A stretch of 17,021 nt of DNA from a crenarchaeote SCGC AAA261-N23 (GCA_000375685.1 AQVQ01000006.1:1-17021), one strand, 5' to 3'. Numbered from the stretch's first letter, positions 1 to 6,720 are shown. Made by a program: numbers and translations. Notes: generated by a model not told the origin, from the letters alone.

Positions 1-17
1 TTTCCCTTAATCTTGTA

Positions 18-512
18 ATGATACTTTCAGTTGAAGAGCTGAAGAAGTATATCACCTGTGAATTTGGTTTGGAAAAGGATCAAATACAGGTCAATGGAAT
101 AGATTTAAGATTGAATAAAGTATTTCAACCGATTTCATTTGGAACTGTTTTTTCTAAGGAAGTTAAAATTCCTCCTTATAAAGAAATATTTCCTGAATCA
201 GTTGAAGGAATGCAGGTTTTTGCTTTATCTGAAGGATATTACATTATTGAATTCTTTGAAACAATAGAGGTGCCAAACAACGCTGTTGGAATATGTTTTC
301 CAAGATCATCTCTATTGAGAATGGGTTGTGATATTAGAACTGCTTTGTGGGATAGTGGATATAAAGGAAAATCAAGAGCTTTAATGGTTGTTTATAATAA
401 TGTAATGATTGAAAGAGGTGCAAGAATTGCACAGATAATTTTCGTCAGAACCGAAAACAAAGTTGAAAACACTTACTCTGGAAAATATCAGAATGAGGGT
501 TTGAATAAGTGA
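18..512 (+). CDS. dUTPase-like protein of the dCTP deaminase/dUTPase superfamily
   Basis: 164 residues, the usual size for archaeal members of this trimeric nucleotide-hydrolase family. It should hydrolyse dUTP to dUMP and pyrophosphate, keeping uracil out of DNA and supplying dUMP. Seen: the nucleotide-binding motif PRSSLLRMG (residues 95-103), the motif-3 segment LWDSGYKGK with a candidate catalytic Asp112, GARIAQIIF, and the C-terminal YSGKYQNEG typical of archaeal members. At the position equivalent to the catalytic Glu of dCTP deaminases (ten residues after the motif-3 Asp) it has Leu122, so deamination is unlikely; canonical dUTPases also lack Glu there. The ATG at 18 gives the family-typical MILS start; only 17 upstream bases are visible, so its promoter cannot be judged. 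dUTPase versus another dNTP hydrolase of the superfamily is inference. Confidence 0.85.
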   Translation: MILSVEELKKYITCEFGLEKDQIQVNGIDLRLNKVFQPISFGTVFSKEVKIPPYKEIFPESVEGMQVFALSEGYYIIEFFETIEVPNNAVGICFPRSSLLRMGCDIRTALWDSGYKGKSRALMVVYNNVMIERGARIAQIIFVRTENKVENTYSGKYQNEGLNK

Positions 513-518
513 TTTCAG

Positions 519-530
519 ATCATTTTCTTT
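519..530 (+). terminator. possible T-rich transcription terminator of the dUTPase gene
   Basis: Directly after the dUTPase stop codon the plus strand carries a pyrimidine-rich stretch (cattttcttt, 521-530). T-rich tracts without a hairpin are the normal archaeal intrinsic terminator. It lies just before the promoter of the next gene. Weak evidence, based only on composition and position. Confidence 0.3.
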
Positions 531-548
531 AACGCAAAATTTATTTAT
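531..548 (+). promoter_or_regulatory. BRE/TATA promoter of the oxidoreductase operon
   Basis: A purine-rich BRE-like segment (aacgcaaaa) is followed by the TATA-like tttattta at 540-547. The box centre is about 32 bases before ATG 576, so the transcript would begin a few bases before or at that ATG. This decides the start: the in-frame TTG codons at 564 and 567 would be upstream of the expected transcription start. Confidence 0.6.
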
Positions 549-575
549 TAAGTAATTTACTTATTGTTGAAACTC

Positions 576-2558
576 ATGGATAAACCTTTTGGTTATTCTT
601 GGCTGATCGGAGGAGCCCAAGGATCAGGAATAGAGAGAGGTGCTAGTGTTTTCATCAACGCAATAGCAAGTGCAGGCTATTACGTTTTTGGTAAGAGGGA
701 ATATTATTCGAATATAATGGGAGAACATAGTTATTATTATGTAAGATTTGATAAAAAGCCTGTTTTTTCACATATTGAAAAATATAATATATTGGCCGCT
801 TATGATGCAGAAACAGTATTTAGGCACAGTCTTGAATCTTTGCCCGAATCTGCAATTATTTTTAATTCCATGCACAGAAATGTAAGGTTATCTGAGATTC
901 CAACCATTGAAAAGAGACTAAGAAACGATATAAGTAAAAGGTTAAAAATTGAACCAAATAAGCTAACCCTGCAAATGATTCTGGAGGAAGCTGAAAAAAA
1001 CGGTGTAAAGATATTTCCTATAGATTACAATGCTATACTTAATGAGATTTTCAGAAAAACAGGGGAGAGTCTATCCGATCTTACAAGGATGAACAATGTC
1101 ATAGCAGTTGCTTCTTCTCTGGCTTTACTAAAACTTGATTTTGATAGCTTTGTTAAAGGCGTTATAAAAACTTTTGGGAGTAAGAAAAACGTGGTTGAAT
1201 TAAATCGAATGGCCGGAGAGCTTGCATACCAGCAGGTTGAATCTAAAGGATACGCTAATGAATTTAAAATAAAGCTTGAAAAATTGGGAAATAAAAACAA
1301 AAGGTACATAATCAATGGAAACCAAGCTGTAGCAATTGGCAAAATACTTGCCGGTTGCAGATTTCAAACTTACTACCCAATAACTCCTGCAACAGATGAA
1401 AGCAACTTTCTTGAAGCTCATGAGAATGTAGAGTTGTCCGATTATGCAGCACAGGCTATCAATGAGGAAAAGGAGCATTTGCAATCACAAGGATCAATTG
1501 TCGTAATGGAAACCGAGGATGAAATTGCTGCAATAACAATGGCCACGGGAGCGGCTCTTTCGGGTGCTAGGGCTTCAACCTCAACTTCAGGACCGGGGTT
1601 CTCTTTAATGGTTGAAGGTCTTGGATGGGCAGGTATGAATGAAGTACCTGTTGTTGTAACTTTGTATCAAAGAGGAGGGCCTTCAACAGGGATGCCTACA
1701 AGAAATGAACAGGGGGACCTAAGGTTTGCAATACATGCAGGGCATGGAGAATTTCCCAGAATAGTTCTGGCACCAGGTGACATTGAGGAAGCAATTTATG
1801 ATACAATTCGAGCTTTTAATTATGCAGAAAGGTATCAGCTGCCTGTAATCTTAATGCTTGATAAATACTTAGCTAATTCTGTAAAATCTGTTGAAAATTT
1901 GGATTTAACAAAAAATAAAATAGATAGGGGTTTTATATTGAGCGAAAACGATATTTTAAAGCTTAAGCAAGAAGGTAAGGAATACAAAAGATTTGAATTA
2001 ACAGATAATGGAATTTCACCGAGAATTTTTGTTGGAACAAAAGGCGCGGTCTTCTGGAATACTGGAGATGAACATGATGAACTTGGGCATATAACTGAAG
2101 ATCCTGTAATAAGGGATAAAATGATGGAAAAAAGGATGAACAAGCTTATAACAGCTTACAATGAAATTCCCTTCGATGTAAAGTTAAATCATTTTCAAGC
2201 AATAAAACCAGCTATTACACTTGTAAGTTGGGGATCAAATAAGGGTGTGATACTTGATCTGATTGAAATTCTAAAAGGAGAAGGGATAGAAGTTGAATTT
2301 ATTCAATTAAGACTTTTAAATCCTTTCCCTTCAAACGAGCTGAAACAAGTTCTTGAAGGAAAAAGGTGGGTGGATATAGAAAACAATTATTCAGCACAAC
2401 TTGCTGGATTGATTAAGGAAAATACTGGTCTTGCACCCGACTATTATATAGTAAAATACAATGGAAGACCTATTTCATTGGATGAACTTTATATAGCTGT
2501 TGAGAGTATCTTAAAGGGTGAAGCGCCTATTAGGCAGGTGTTGAGAGGTGGAACTTAA
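576..2558 (+). CDS. 2-oxoacid:ferredoxin oxidoreductase, fused gamma-alpha subunit
   Basis: 660 residues. With the beta subunit it oxidatively decarboxylates 2-oxoacids (pyruvate, 2-oxoglutarate or similar) to acyl-CoA, reducing ferredoxin in the cytoplasm. The gamma domain (about residues 1-190) opens with GGAQGSGIERG (12-22); the alpha domain (about 245-660) has the YPITP motif at 267-271 that marks this family, and PSTGMPTR at 369-376. Fusion of gamma and alpha in one chain of about 630-660 residues is the arrangement known from Sulfolobus and Aeropyrum. ATG 576 is chosen over TTG 564 because of the TATA box spacing. It overlaps the beta gene by 11 bases. Substrate preference cannot be read safely from sequence; the Sulfolobus enzymes are broad-range. 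Confidence 0.95.
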   Translation: MDKPFGYSWLIGGAQGSGIERGASVFINAIASAGYYVFGKREYYSNIMGEHSYYYVRFDKKPVFSHIEKYNILAAYDAETVFRHSLESLPESAIIFNSMHRNVRLSEIPTIEKRLRNDISKRLKIEPNKLTLQMILEEAEKNGVKIFPIDYNAILNEIFRKTGESLSDLTRMNNVIAVASSLALLKLDFDSFVKGVIKTFGSKKNVVELNRMAGELAYQQVESKGYANEFKIKLEKLGNKNKRYIINGNQAVAIGKILAGCRFQTYYPITPATDESNFLEAHENVELSDYAAQAINEEKEHLQSQGSIVVMETEDEIAAITMATGAALSGARASTSTSGPGFSLMVEGLGWAGMNEVPVVVTLYQRGGPSTGMPTRNEQGDLRFAIHAGHGEFPRIVLAPGDIEEAIYDTIRAFNYAERYQLPVILMLDKYLANSVKSVENLDLTKNKIDRGFILSENDILKLKQEGKEYKRFELTDNGISPRIFVGTKGAVFWNTGDEHDELGHITEDPVIRDKMMEKRMNKLITAYNEIPFDVKLNHFQAIKPAITLVSWGSNKGVILDLIEILKGEGIEVEFIQLRLLNPFPSNELKQVLEGKRWVDIENNYSAQLAGLIKENTGLAPDYYIVKYNGRPISLDELYIAVESILKGEAPIRQVLRGGT

Positions 2559-3525
2559 ACTTAAATTAACGGATTATAGGACAGACGTTCATAATAACTG
2601 GTGTCCGGGTTGTGGAGATTTCGGAATATTAAGTGCTATTCAGCAGGCTCTATTTGAAATGCAATTAGAACCTAGCAAAGTAGCTATAATTTCAGGTATA
2701 GGTTGCAGCGCTAAGACTCCACACTATGTTAATGCTTATGGAATACATACTTTGCATGGACGAGCAATTCCTTATGCAACAGGTATTAAGCTAGCAAATC
2801 CCGAACTTGAGGTCATAGTAGCTGTAGGAGATGGTGACGGGCTGGGAATAGGTGCAGGGCACTTTGTTCATGCAGGAAGAAGAAATGTAGACTTTACCGT
2901 TGTGATGTACAATAATGAAGTTTATGGACTTACTAAGGGCCAAGCTGCACCAACCTTAGGTAAAGGAGTCAAAACAAAGTCTTTACCAAAACCAAACATA
3001 AATCTATCAGTTAATCCAATACTTTTAGCTTTTGCAAGCGGATATACATTTATCGCAAGGGGCTATTCATATGAAGTTAAACATCTAAAAGATTTAATCA
3101 AACAAGGTATAATGCACAAAGGATCTGCTTTTATTGAGGTTATTCAACCATGTCCTACTTATAATGACATACATACTAAGGAATATTGGGCCGGTAAGGG
3201 AAACATCGATCCTAAGACAGGGAAAGAAGTCCCAAGATATTATAAGCTTGAAGAAACAGGCTATGAGTGTATAATAACAAATGATACTACAGAAGAAGAA
3301 TACTTAGCAAAAATATCAAAATTTATCCAAAAAGCGCTTGAATCAGGAAATAGAGTTCCAATTGGTGTTTTCTACAGAGACTTAAGATATGAAACCTACG
3401 AAGAAAGACTTGCTTCAAGAATGCCAAGCTACAAGTATTATCCTCCAGCTAAGCAAAAAATAGCAGATATTGCTGGAAATCCAATAACTAAAGCAGATAA
3501 AATTTTAGAGGAATTTGCTGTTTAA
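2548..3525 (+). CDS. 2-oxoacid:ferredoxin oxidoreductase, beta subunit
   Basis: 325 residues, starting at GTG 2548 inside the end of the gamma-alpha gene. It binds thiamine pyrophosphate and one [4Fe-4S] cluster and is the catalytic partner of the fused subunit. Seen: WCPGCG (Cys19, Cys22), GIGCSAK (Cys53) and QPCPTYN (Cys202), which match the four cluster ligands of the two-subunit enzymes; GDGDGLGIGAGH followed by NNEVYGLTKGQ is the TPP/Mg2+ binding signature. An AGGTG at 2536-2540, about 7 bases before the GTG, could act as a Shine-Dalgarno site, fitting a downstream operon gene. No ferredoxin-like 8-Cys domain is present, so the electrons leave directly to ferredoxin. The stop overlaps the convergent desulfurase gene by four bases. 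Confidence 0.95.
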   Translation: MELKLKLTDYRTDVHNNWCPGCGDFGILSAIQQALFEMQLEPSKVAIISGIGCSAKTPHYVNAYGIHTLHGRAIPYATGIKLANPELEVIVAVGDGDGLGIGAGHFVHAGRRNVDFTVVMYNNEVYGLTKGQAAPTLGKGVKTKSLPKPNINLSVNPILLAFASGYTFIARGYSYEVKHLKDLIKQGIMHKGSAFIEVIQPCPTYNDIHTKEYWAGKGNIDPKTGKEVPRYYKLEETGYECIITNDTTEEEYLAKISKFIQKALESGNRVPIGVFYRDLRYETYEERLASRMPSYKYYPPAKQKIADIAGNPITKADKILEEFAV

Positions 3526-4763
3526 ACTTTAAAAATTTCTTTTACTTCAAGTATTGCTTCTTTTAATCTTTGTATATCATCCAAATCATTATATAAATAG
3601 AATGATGCTCTAGCCATGGCTGGTACACCATATCTTTTCATAACAAGCTTTGCACAGTGGTGTCCTGCTCTTATTTCTACCGCTTCTTGATCAAGTATTG
3701 ATGCAACATCGTGTGCATGAACATTTTGCACATTGAATGATATTACTCCACCCTTTATTTCAGGATTCTTAGGACCGTATATCTCTAATCCTTTTATTTC
3801 ACTAAGTATTTCTATAGTGTTTTTGACCAGAAATTTTTCATGCTCCCTAATTTTTTCCATTCCAATTGCTTGTAGATATTTTATTGCTTCACCTAAAGCT
3901 ATCCCGCCTTCCACGTTAGGTGTTCCTGCTTCATATTTCCATGGAAGATCGTTCCATGTAGATTCATAAAAATCTACTTCTTTTATCATCTCCCCGCCTG
4001 TAAGAAATGGATCCATTTCTTCCAAGATTTCTTTTTTTGCATACAAAACTCCAATTCCCATCGGTCCAAGCATTTTATGTCCTGAAAATACCATGAAATC
4101 GCAATCTATTTCTCTTACATTAACGGGCATGTGGGGAACTGATTGAGCACCGTCTAATACTACTATTGCTCCTGCTTCATGTGCAATTTTTGTTAAATCT
4201 TTTGCAGGATTTATTGTTCCCAATGTATTAGAAACATGTGTAAATGAGAAAAGCTTAAGTGGCTTATCTATTTTATAGAATTCCTTAGAATTTAAAGTTC
4301 CTTCATCTGTTAAACCGATGTATTCAAGTTTTGCATTTTTTTCTTTTGCCAAAATTTGCCAAGGAACAATATTGCTATGGTGCTCCATCTGCGTAATTAA
4401 GATTCTATCATTTTCTTTTACATTCTTTCTACCCCAAGCATAAGCTATAAGATTCAATGCTTCAGTAGAGTTTCTAACGAAAATTATTTCTTCGTAGCTT
4501 TTTGCATTTATAAAATTCGCTACAAGCTTTCTACTCTCTTCATATTCGGCTGTTGCCTCTTCTGCAAGGGTGTAAACTCCCCTATGAACGTTAGCGTTAA
4601 AATTCTTATAGTATTTTACAATAGCGTCAATAACTTGTATAGGCTTTTGTGTTGTAGCTGCGTTATCAAGATAAACCAATCTTTTTCCATTTATTTTTCT
4701 CTTTAAAATCGGAAAATCGTTTCTGATTTTTTCAACATCCAGGTGAGATGATTGTCTAAGCAT
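3522..4763 (-). CDS. sufS: SufS/CsdA-type cysteine desulfurase
   Basis: 413 residues, normal family length. This PLP enzyme takes sulfur from cysteine as an enzyme-bound persulfide, releasing alanine, for Fe-S cluster and other sulfur transfer. Seen: DNAATTQKP near the N-terminus, EHHSN, the PLP lysine in FSGHKMLGP (Lys230), and the active-site cysteine in RAGHHCAK (Cys370) in the short-loop context of the group II (SufS) enzymes; the C-terminal ARASFYLYN is also typical. No sufBCD, sufE or sufU gene lies next to it, so its sulfur acceptor is not shown here. It stands alone, convergent with the oxidoreductase operon, whose product needs Fe-S clusters, and divergent from the peroxiredoxin gene. 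A TATA box 26 bases before its ATG suggests leaderless transcription. Confidence 0.93.
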   Translation of the reverse strand: MLRQSSHLDVEKIRNDFPILKRKINGKRLVYLDNAATTQKPIQVIDAIVKYYKNFNANVHRGVYTLAEEATAEYEESRKLVANFINAKSYEEIIFVRNSTEALNLIAYAWGRKNVKENDRILITQMEHHSNIVPWQILAKEKNAKLEYIGLTDEGTLNSKEFYKIDKPLKLFSFTHVSNTLGTINPAKDLTKIAHEAGAIVVLDGAQSVPHMPVNVREIDCDFMVFSGHKMLGPMGIGVLYAKKEILEEMDPFLTGGEMIKEVDFYESTWNDLPWKYEAGTPNVEGGIALGEAIKYLQAIGMEKIREHEKFLVKNTIEILSEIKGLEIYGPKNPEIKGGVISFNVQNVHAHDVASILDQEAVEIRAGHHCAKLVMKRYGVPAMARASFYLYNDLDDIQRLKEAILEVKEIFKV

Positions 4764-4784
4764 CCTAGCTTATAGTATCTTAAG

Positions 4785-4798
4785 AAATATATTACTTT
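4785..4798 (-). promoter_or_regulatory. promoter of the cysteine desulfurase gene
   Basis: On the minus strand ATATATTT (complement of 4785-4792) is centred 26 bases before the ATG at 4763, with an A/T-rich upstream element to 4798. This spacing fits a leaderless archaeal transcript. Confidence 0.55.
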
Positions 4799-4810
4799 AT
4801 AGTCCTTCTA

Positions 4811-4830
4811 AACGCAACATAAATTTATAA
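4811..4830 (+). promoter_or_regulatory. promoter of the peroxiredoxin operon
   Basis: The TATA-like atttataa at 4823-4830 is centred about 31 bases before ATG 4858. It is preceded by aacgcaa (4811-4817), the same 7-mer found at 531-537 ahead of the oxidoreductase operon. The transcript should have a leader of only a few bases. Confidence 0.5.
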
Positions 4831-4857
4831 TATTGATGAGTAAATTAGTAAGAGAAA

Positions 4858-5331
4858 ATGACTAGCCTTAAAGAGGGAGATACTGCGCCAGATTTTATTG
4901 GAATAAGCACTGAAGGAAAAGAAATTTCTCTGAGTGAACTTATCAAAAATAACAAATTCGTAGTATTGTATTTTTATCCGAAGGATTTTACATCGGGATG
5001 CACAAAGGAAGCATGCAGTTTCAGAGATAACTTTAGCTTAATAAGCAGTCTTGGTGCTCAAGTAGTTGGTGTAAGCCTTGACGATCCTAAAACTCACTCT
5101 GAATTTGCAAGAGAATACGGTCTGAATTTTATTTTAATTTCAGATTTGGATGGGAAAATAAGCGAAAAATACGGTGTTTTAAGGAGCATGGGTAAAAGGA
5201 AATTCGCAGCGCGAACAACCTTTATTATAGATTCAAATGGAAAAATAGTAAAGATATTTAGGAATGTTAATCCAGACGCTCACGGTAAAGAGGTATATGA
5301 GTTTTTGTCAAACATATTAAATAAAGCTTAA
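4858..5331 (+). CDS. bcp: Bcp/PrxQ-family thioredoxin-dependent peroxiredoxin
   Basis: 157 residues, full length for the family. It reduces hydrogen and organic peroxides in the cytoplasm through a reactive cysteine. The active-site signature is seen as YPKDFTSGCTKEAC: Pro41, Thr45 and peroxidatic Cys48, with Cys53 five residues later as the likely resolving cysteine of the atypical two-Cys PrxQ type. The conserved arginine is in ARTTFIID. Sulfolobus and other aerobic crenarchaea carry several Bcp proteins as their main peroxide defence. The stop codon overlaps the start of the next gene by one base (taatg), so the two are almost certainly co-transcribed and translationally linked. Confidence 0.93.
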   Translation: MTSLKEGDTAPDFIGISTEGKEISLSELIKNNKFVVLYFYPKDFTSGCTKEACSFRDNFSLISSLGAQVVGVSLDDPKTHSEFAREYGLNFILISDLDGKISEKYGVLRSMGKRKFAARTTFIIDSNGKIVKIFRNVNPDAHGKEVYEFLSNILNKA

Positions 5332-5834
5332 TGAATAACGAAGAAATTAAAAAACTTCAGGATAGTCTTAATAGTATACTATCAGAATACAAAAATTCAA
5401 TTTCTGAATTAAAAAACAAGGGCATACAGCTTTTCATTTTAAACGATACTTATCATGATATAAGTGCCATAATTGATCAAATAAATTTCCATTTAAAGAT
5501 CATTAGAAAATCTAAGGAAGAAATTCTGAAGAAAATAAACTCAAAAGAATTCCAATTTTTACAAGAAAACTACGATATTAGGGCTGAAGATTTATTACCT
5601 GATAAGAACAATTTCAAGAAGTTTGAAGATTTAGCTGAATTTTTAAACATAAAAGTTTACAGAGCCTATTCATGGGATGCTTTTCTTTTTCCTTTTATGG
5701 AATACTATAGAGCTAAGGAAAAAATAGAAAGTTTGCTATACTATTTAAAAGAAAGACTTAAGATGATAAACTTTTATTTAAAATCCTACGGTAAGAAAAT
5801 TAATTTTAATGAAAATTTGTTCAAAATTTCTTAA
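5331..5834 (+). CDS. hypothetical helical protein, coupled to the peroxiredoxin gene
   Basis: 167 residues; I do not recognise a family. The sequence is rich in Lys, Glu, Ile and Leu with heptad-like spacing at residues 1-75 and again at about 120-155, so it is probably all-helical with coiled-coil segments. No cysteines, signal peptide, transmembrane segment or catalytic motif stands out. A less charged central part (about 85-120, containing RAYSWDAFLFPF) could be a hydrophobic packing or partner-binding surface. The one-base overlap with the peroxiredoxin stop makes it a second gene of that operon; a role in the same stress response is inference from position only. Coding potential is supported by the long open frame, matching codon use and the overlap. 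Its stop is immediately followed by the repeat and promoter of the RNA gene. Confidence 0.75.
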   Translation: MNNEEIKKLQDSLNSILSEYKNSISELKNKGIQLFILNDTYHDISAIIDQINFHLKIIRKSKEEILKKINSKEFQFLQENYDIRAEDLLPDKNNFKKFEDLAEFLNIKVYRAYSWDAFLFPFMEYYRAKEKIESLLYYLKERLKMINFYLKSYGKKINFNENLFKIS

Positions 5835-5844
5835 AAAAATTGCT
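5834..5844. repeat. left copy of an 11-base direct repeat flanking the RNA gene
   Basis: AAAAAATTGCT at 5834-5844 recurs exactly at 6037-6047, on either side of the RNA gene and its promoter. It begins at the last base of the upstream stop codon. The A-run makes chance similarity possible, but the ATTGCT end is specific. It could be a target-site duplication or a coincidence. Confidence 0.45.
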
Positions 5845-5845
5845 A

Positions 5846-5861
5846 AAGAAAAATTTAAATA
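5846..5861 (+). promoter_or_regulatory. BRE/TATA promoter of the structured RNA
   Basis: AAGAAAAATTTAAA (5846-5859) is a strong BRE-plus-TATA combination with TATA tttaaata at 5854-5861. Start of transcription would be expected about 26 bases downstream, near 5884, just before the hairpin begins at 5891. The same 14 bases occur at 8354-8367 in the promoter of the 8396 gene. No protein start follows, so this promoter serves the RNA. Confidence 0.65.
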
Positions 5862-5883
5862 TTTTGTTAATAGAGAATATTAT

Positions 5884-6036
5884 TGCTACTGGGCGCAGGG
5901 CAAACCTGCACTGTTAGTTGTATGCTGAATCGCTGGCGCAATGATGCCCTGCGAGGGAGGCCGCAGGGCATGAGCCTCCCCATTGCGTTGGCGGTTCAGC
6001 ATACAACCTAACGGTGTGGGCTTAAATGCGCCCGCT
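5884..6036 (+). ncRNA. unrecognised structured RNA: long GC-rich hairpin with a complex tip
   Basis: Bases 5891-6033 are 60% G+C (86 of 143), far above the surrounding genes, a known mark of structured RNA in AT-rich thermophiles. Visible helices: terminal stem 5891-5896 with 6028-6033; an internal loop (5897-5904 and 6021-6027); 5905-5917 with 6008-6020; one bulged C at 6007; then 26 uninterrupted pairs, 5918-5943 with 5981-6006. Seven G-U pairs in these stems would be A-C mismatches in a minus-strand RNA, so the plus strand is the transcript. The 37-nt tip (5944-5980) holds two alternative stems. A promoter lies at the right distance. The 3' end near 6036 is inferred. It lacks the hallmarks of SRP RNA, RNase P RNA, C/D or H/ACA guides, tRNA and known riboswitches, so no function is assigned. 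Confidence 0.75.
5944..5980 (+). other. switchable tip of the structured RNA
   Basis: Stem A pairs 5944-5952 with 5963-5971 (9 bp, atgccctgc with gcagggcat). Stem B pairs 5955-5961 with 5974-5980 (7 bp, gggaggc with gcctccc). They interleave as in an H-type pseudoknot, but the connectors are only 2, 1 and 2 bases, too short for both full helices at once, so the two stems are probably alternatives or form only partly together. Confidence 0.6.
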
Positions 6037-6679
6037 AAAAAATTGCTTTCCTTAAATTGAGGGTTAAATCAAAATATTCGTTTAAAGTTAATCTTTTGAC
6101 TTTTAAATTATCTACGTTTATTATGTAGATATAATCAATCTTTGCATTCCTTAGATCATCAATTTCGATAGGAAGAGCTTTATAGTATACATCCAATATC
6201 TTCTTAATCTCCTTCAATTCTGCCTCGTCTCTTTCTTTTGGAGCTTTTAAAAAGATTTCTGGAACTTGAAGCAAATGAAATGGAGGACATGCAAGGGAAA
6301 AGAAATCCGAATACTTACAATATCTTGCTACCTTGCTTACTTCCCTTGCAAATCTATAGGAAACAGGATCTGCAGAATATTCTGGTGGAACAAAACCTGT
6401 TTCTATTTCTATGAGTTCTTCGTACTTTCCATTATTCAATACTAAAACATCAGCAATCAAATCACCCAATTCTTTTTCAATATCTACAACTTTCTTTCTT
6501 TTTAGAAAATGCAAAGCTAAAATAAGTTCCATCATGGTATGATTGGATTTTACTAATTGGCGAAGGTAAAGCTGGATTGCTTTATCAATTAATTGCCTAA
6601 AAATATCTTTATAAGGATCTTCAAGCTGTTCTGAATTCTTTAAATACAGCTCTTCTAACTCTAACAAGAATTTATTCAT
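6035..6679 (-). CDS. hypothetical protein with a possible PD-(D/E)XK-like core
   Basis: 214 residues, family not recognised with certainty. The N-terminal 70 residues are predicted helical and charged. A beta-like segment ADVLVLNNGKYEELIEIETG (residues 76-95) places Asp77 and the acidic pair Glu91/Glu93 in an order reminiscent of the metal site of PD-(D/E)XK nucleases, although the usual lysine is replaced (E-x-E). This is followed by a distinctive block with PPEYSADPVSYRFAREVSK and SLACPPFHLLQVP. No membrane segment or signal peptide. The start at ATG 6679 leaves 62 bases to the divergent dehydrogenase gene; promoter position on this strand is unclear. Its 3' end abuts the end of the structured RNA, so the two are convergent. 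A nuclease or nucleic-acid-binding role is only a suggestion from the motif. Confidence 0.7.
   Translation of the reverse strand: MNKFLLELEELYLKNSEQLEDPYKDIFRQLIDKAIQLYLRQLVKSNHTMMELILALHFLKRKKVVDIEKELGDLIADVLVLNNGKYEELIEIETGFVPPEYSADPVSYRFAREVSKVARYCKYSDFFSLACPPFHLLQVPEIFLKAPKERDEAELKEIKKILDVYYKALPIEIDDLRNAKIDYIYIINVDNLKVKRLTLNEYFDLTLNLRKAIF
6037..6047. repeat. right copy of the 11-base direct repeat flanking the RNA gene
   Basis: Exact copy of the 5834-5844 sequence. It covers the final codons of the convergent minus-strand gene at 6035-6679, whose TAG stop is complementary to 6035-6037. If it marks an insertion, the inserted unit with promoter is about 200 bases. Confidence 0.45.
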
Positions 6680-6708
6680 TTGCTAAGCTTCGTATTTCTT
6701 TCATTTTC

Positions 6709-6720
6709 AAATTAAAATAC
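6709..6720 (+). promoter_or_regulatory. promoter of the RocA-type dehydrogenase gene
   Basis: The TATA-like ttaaaata at 6712-6719 is centred 26 bases before ATG 6742, matching leaderless transcription. A second A/T-rich run nearer the ATG (6731-6738) is too close to serve as TATA box. Confidence 0.5.

Noticed and set aside
564..575. Upstream TTG start for the oxidoreductase gamma-alpha subunit
   Set aside because: It lies before the expected transcription start from the TATA box at 540-547; ATG 576 fits better.
1025..2143. Several minus-strand frames of about 95-105 codons inside the oxidoreductase gene
   Set aside because: They are antisense to a strongly conserved coding region and show no family resemblance of their own.
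4835..4857. C/D box guide RNA suggested by TGATGA
   Set aside because: No CTGA D box or internal D'/C' pair follows at a suitable distance; it lies in the short leader of the peroxiredoxin gene.
5891..6033. DNA transposon end or MITE palindrome
   Set aside because: The pairing depends on seven G-U pairs in one orientation and follows a promoter, which fits RNA selection better; no transposase is nearby. The flanking direct repeat keeps the insertion idea open and is listed as a finding.
5884..6036. RNase P RNA, prompted by GGGCTTA after a helix and just before the closing stem
   Set aside because: The universal conserved regions (GGAAAGTCC-like and ACAGAA) are missing, as are the P2/P3 and P15 regions; one long hairpin does not fit even the minimal Pyrobaculum type.
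5884..6036. Signal recognition particle RNA
   Set aside because: Too short (about 150 against about 300 nt), and it lacks the helix 8 GGAG/GNAR features and the kissing Alu loops.
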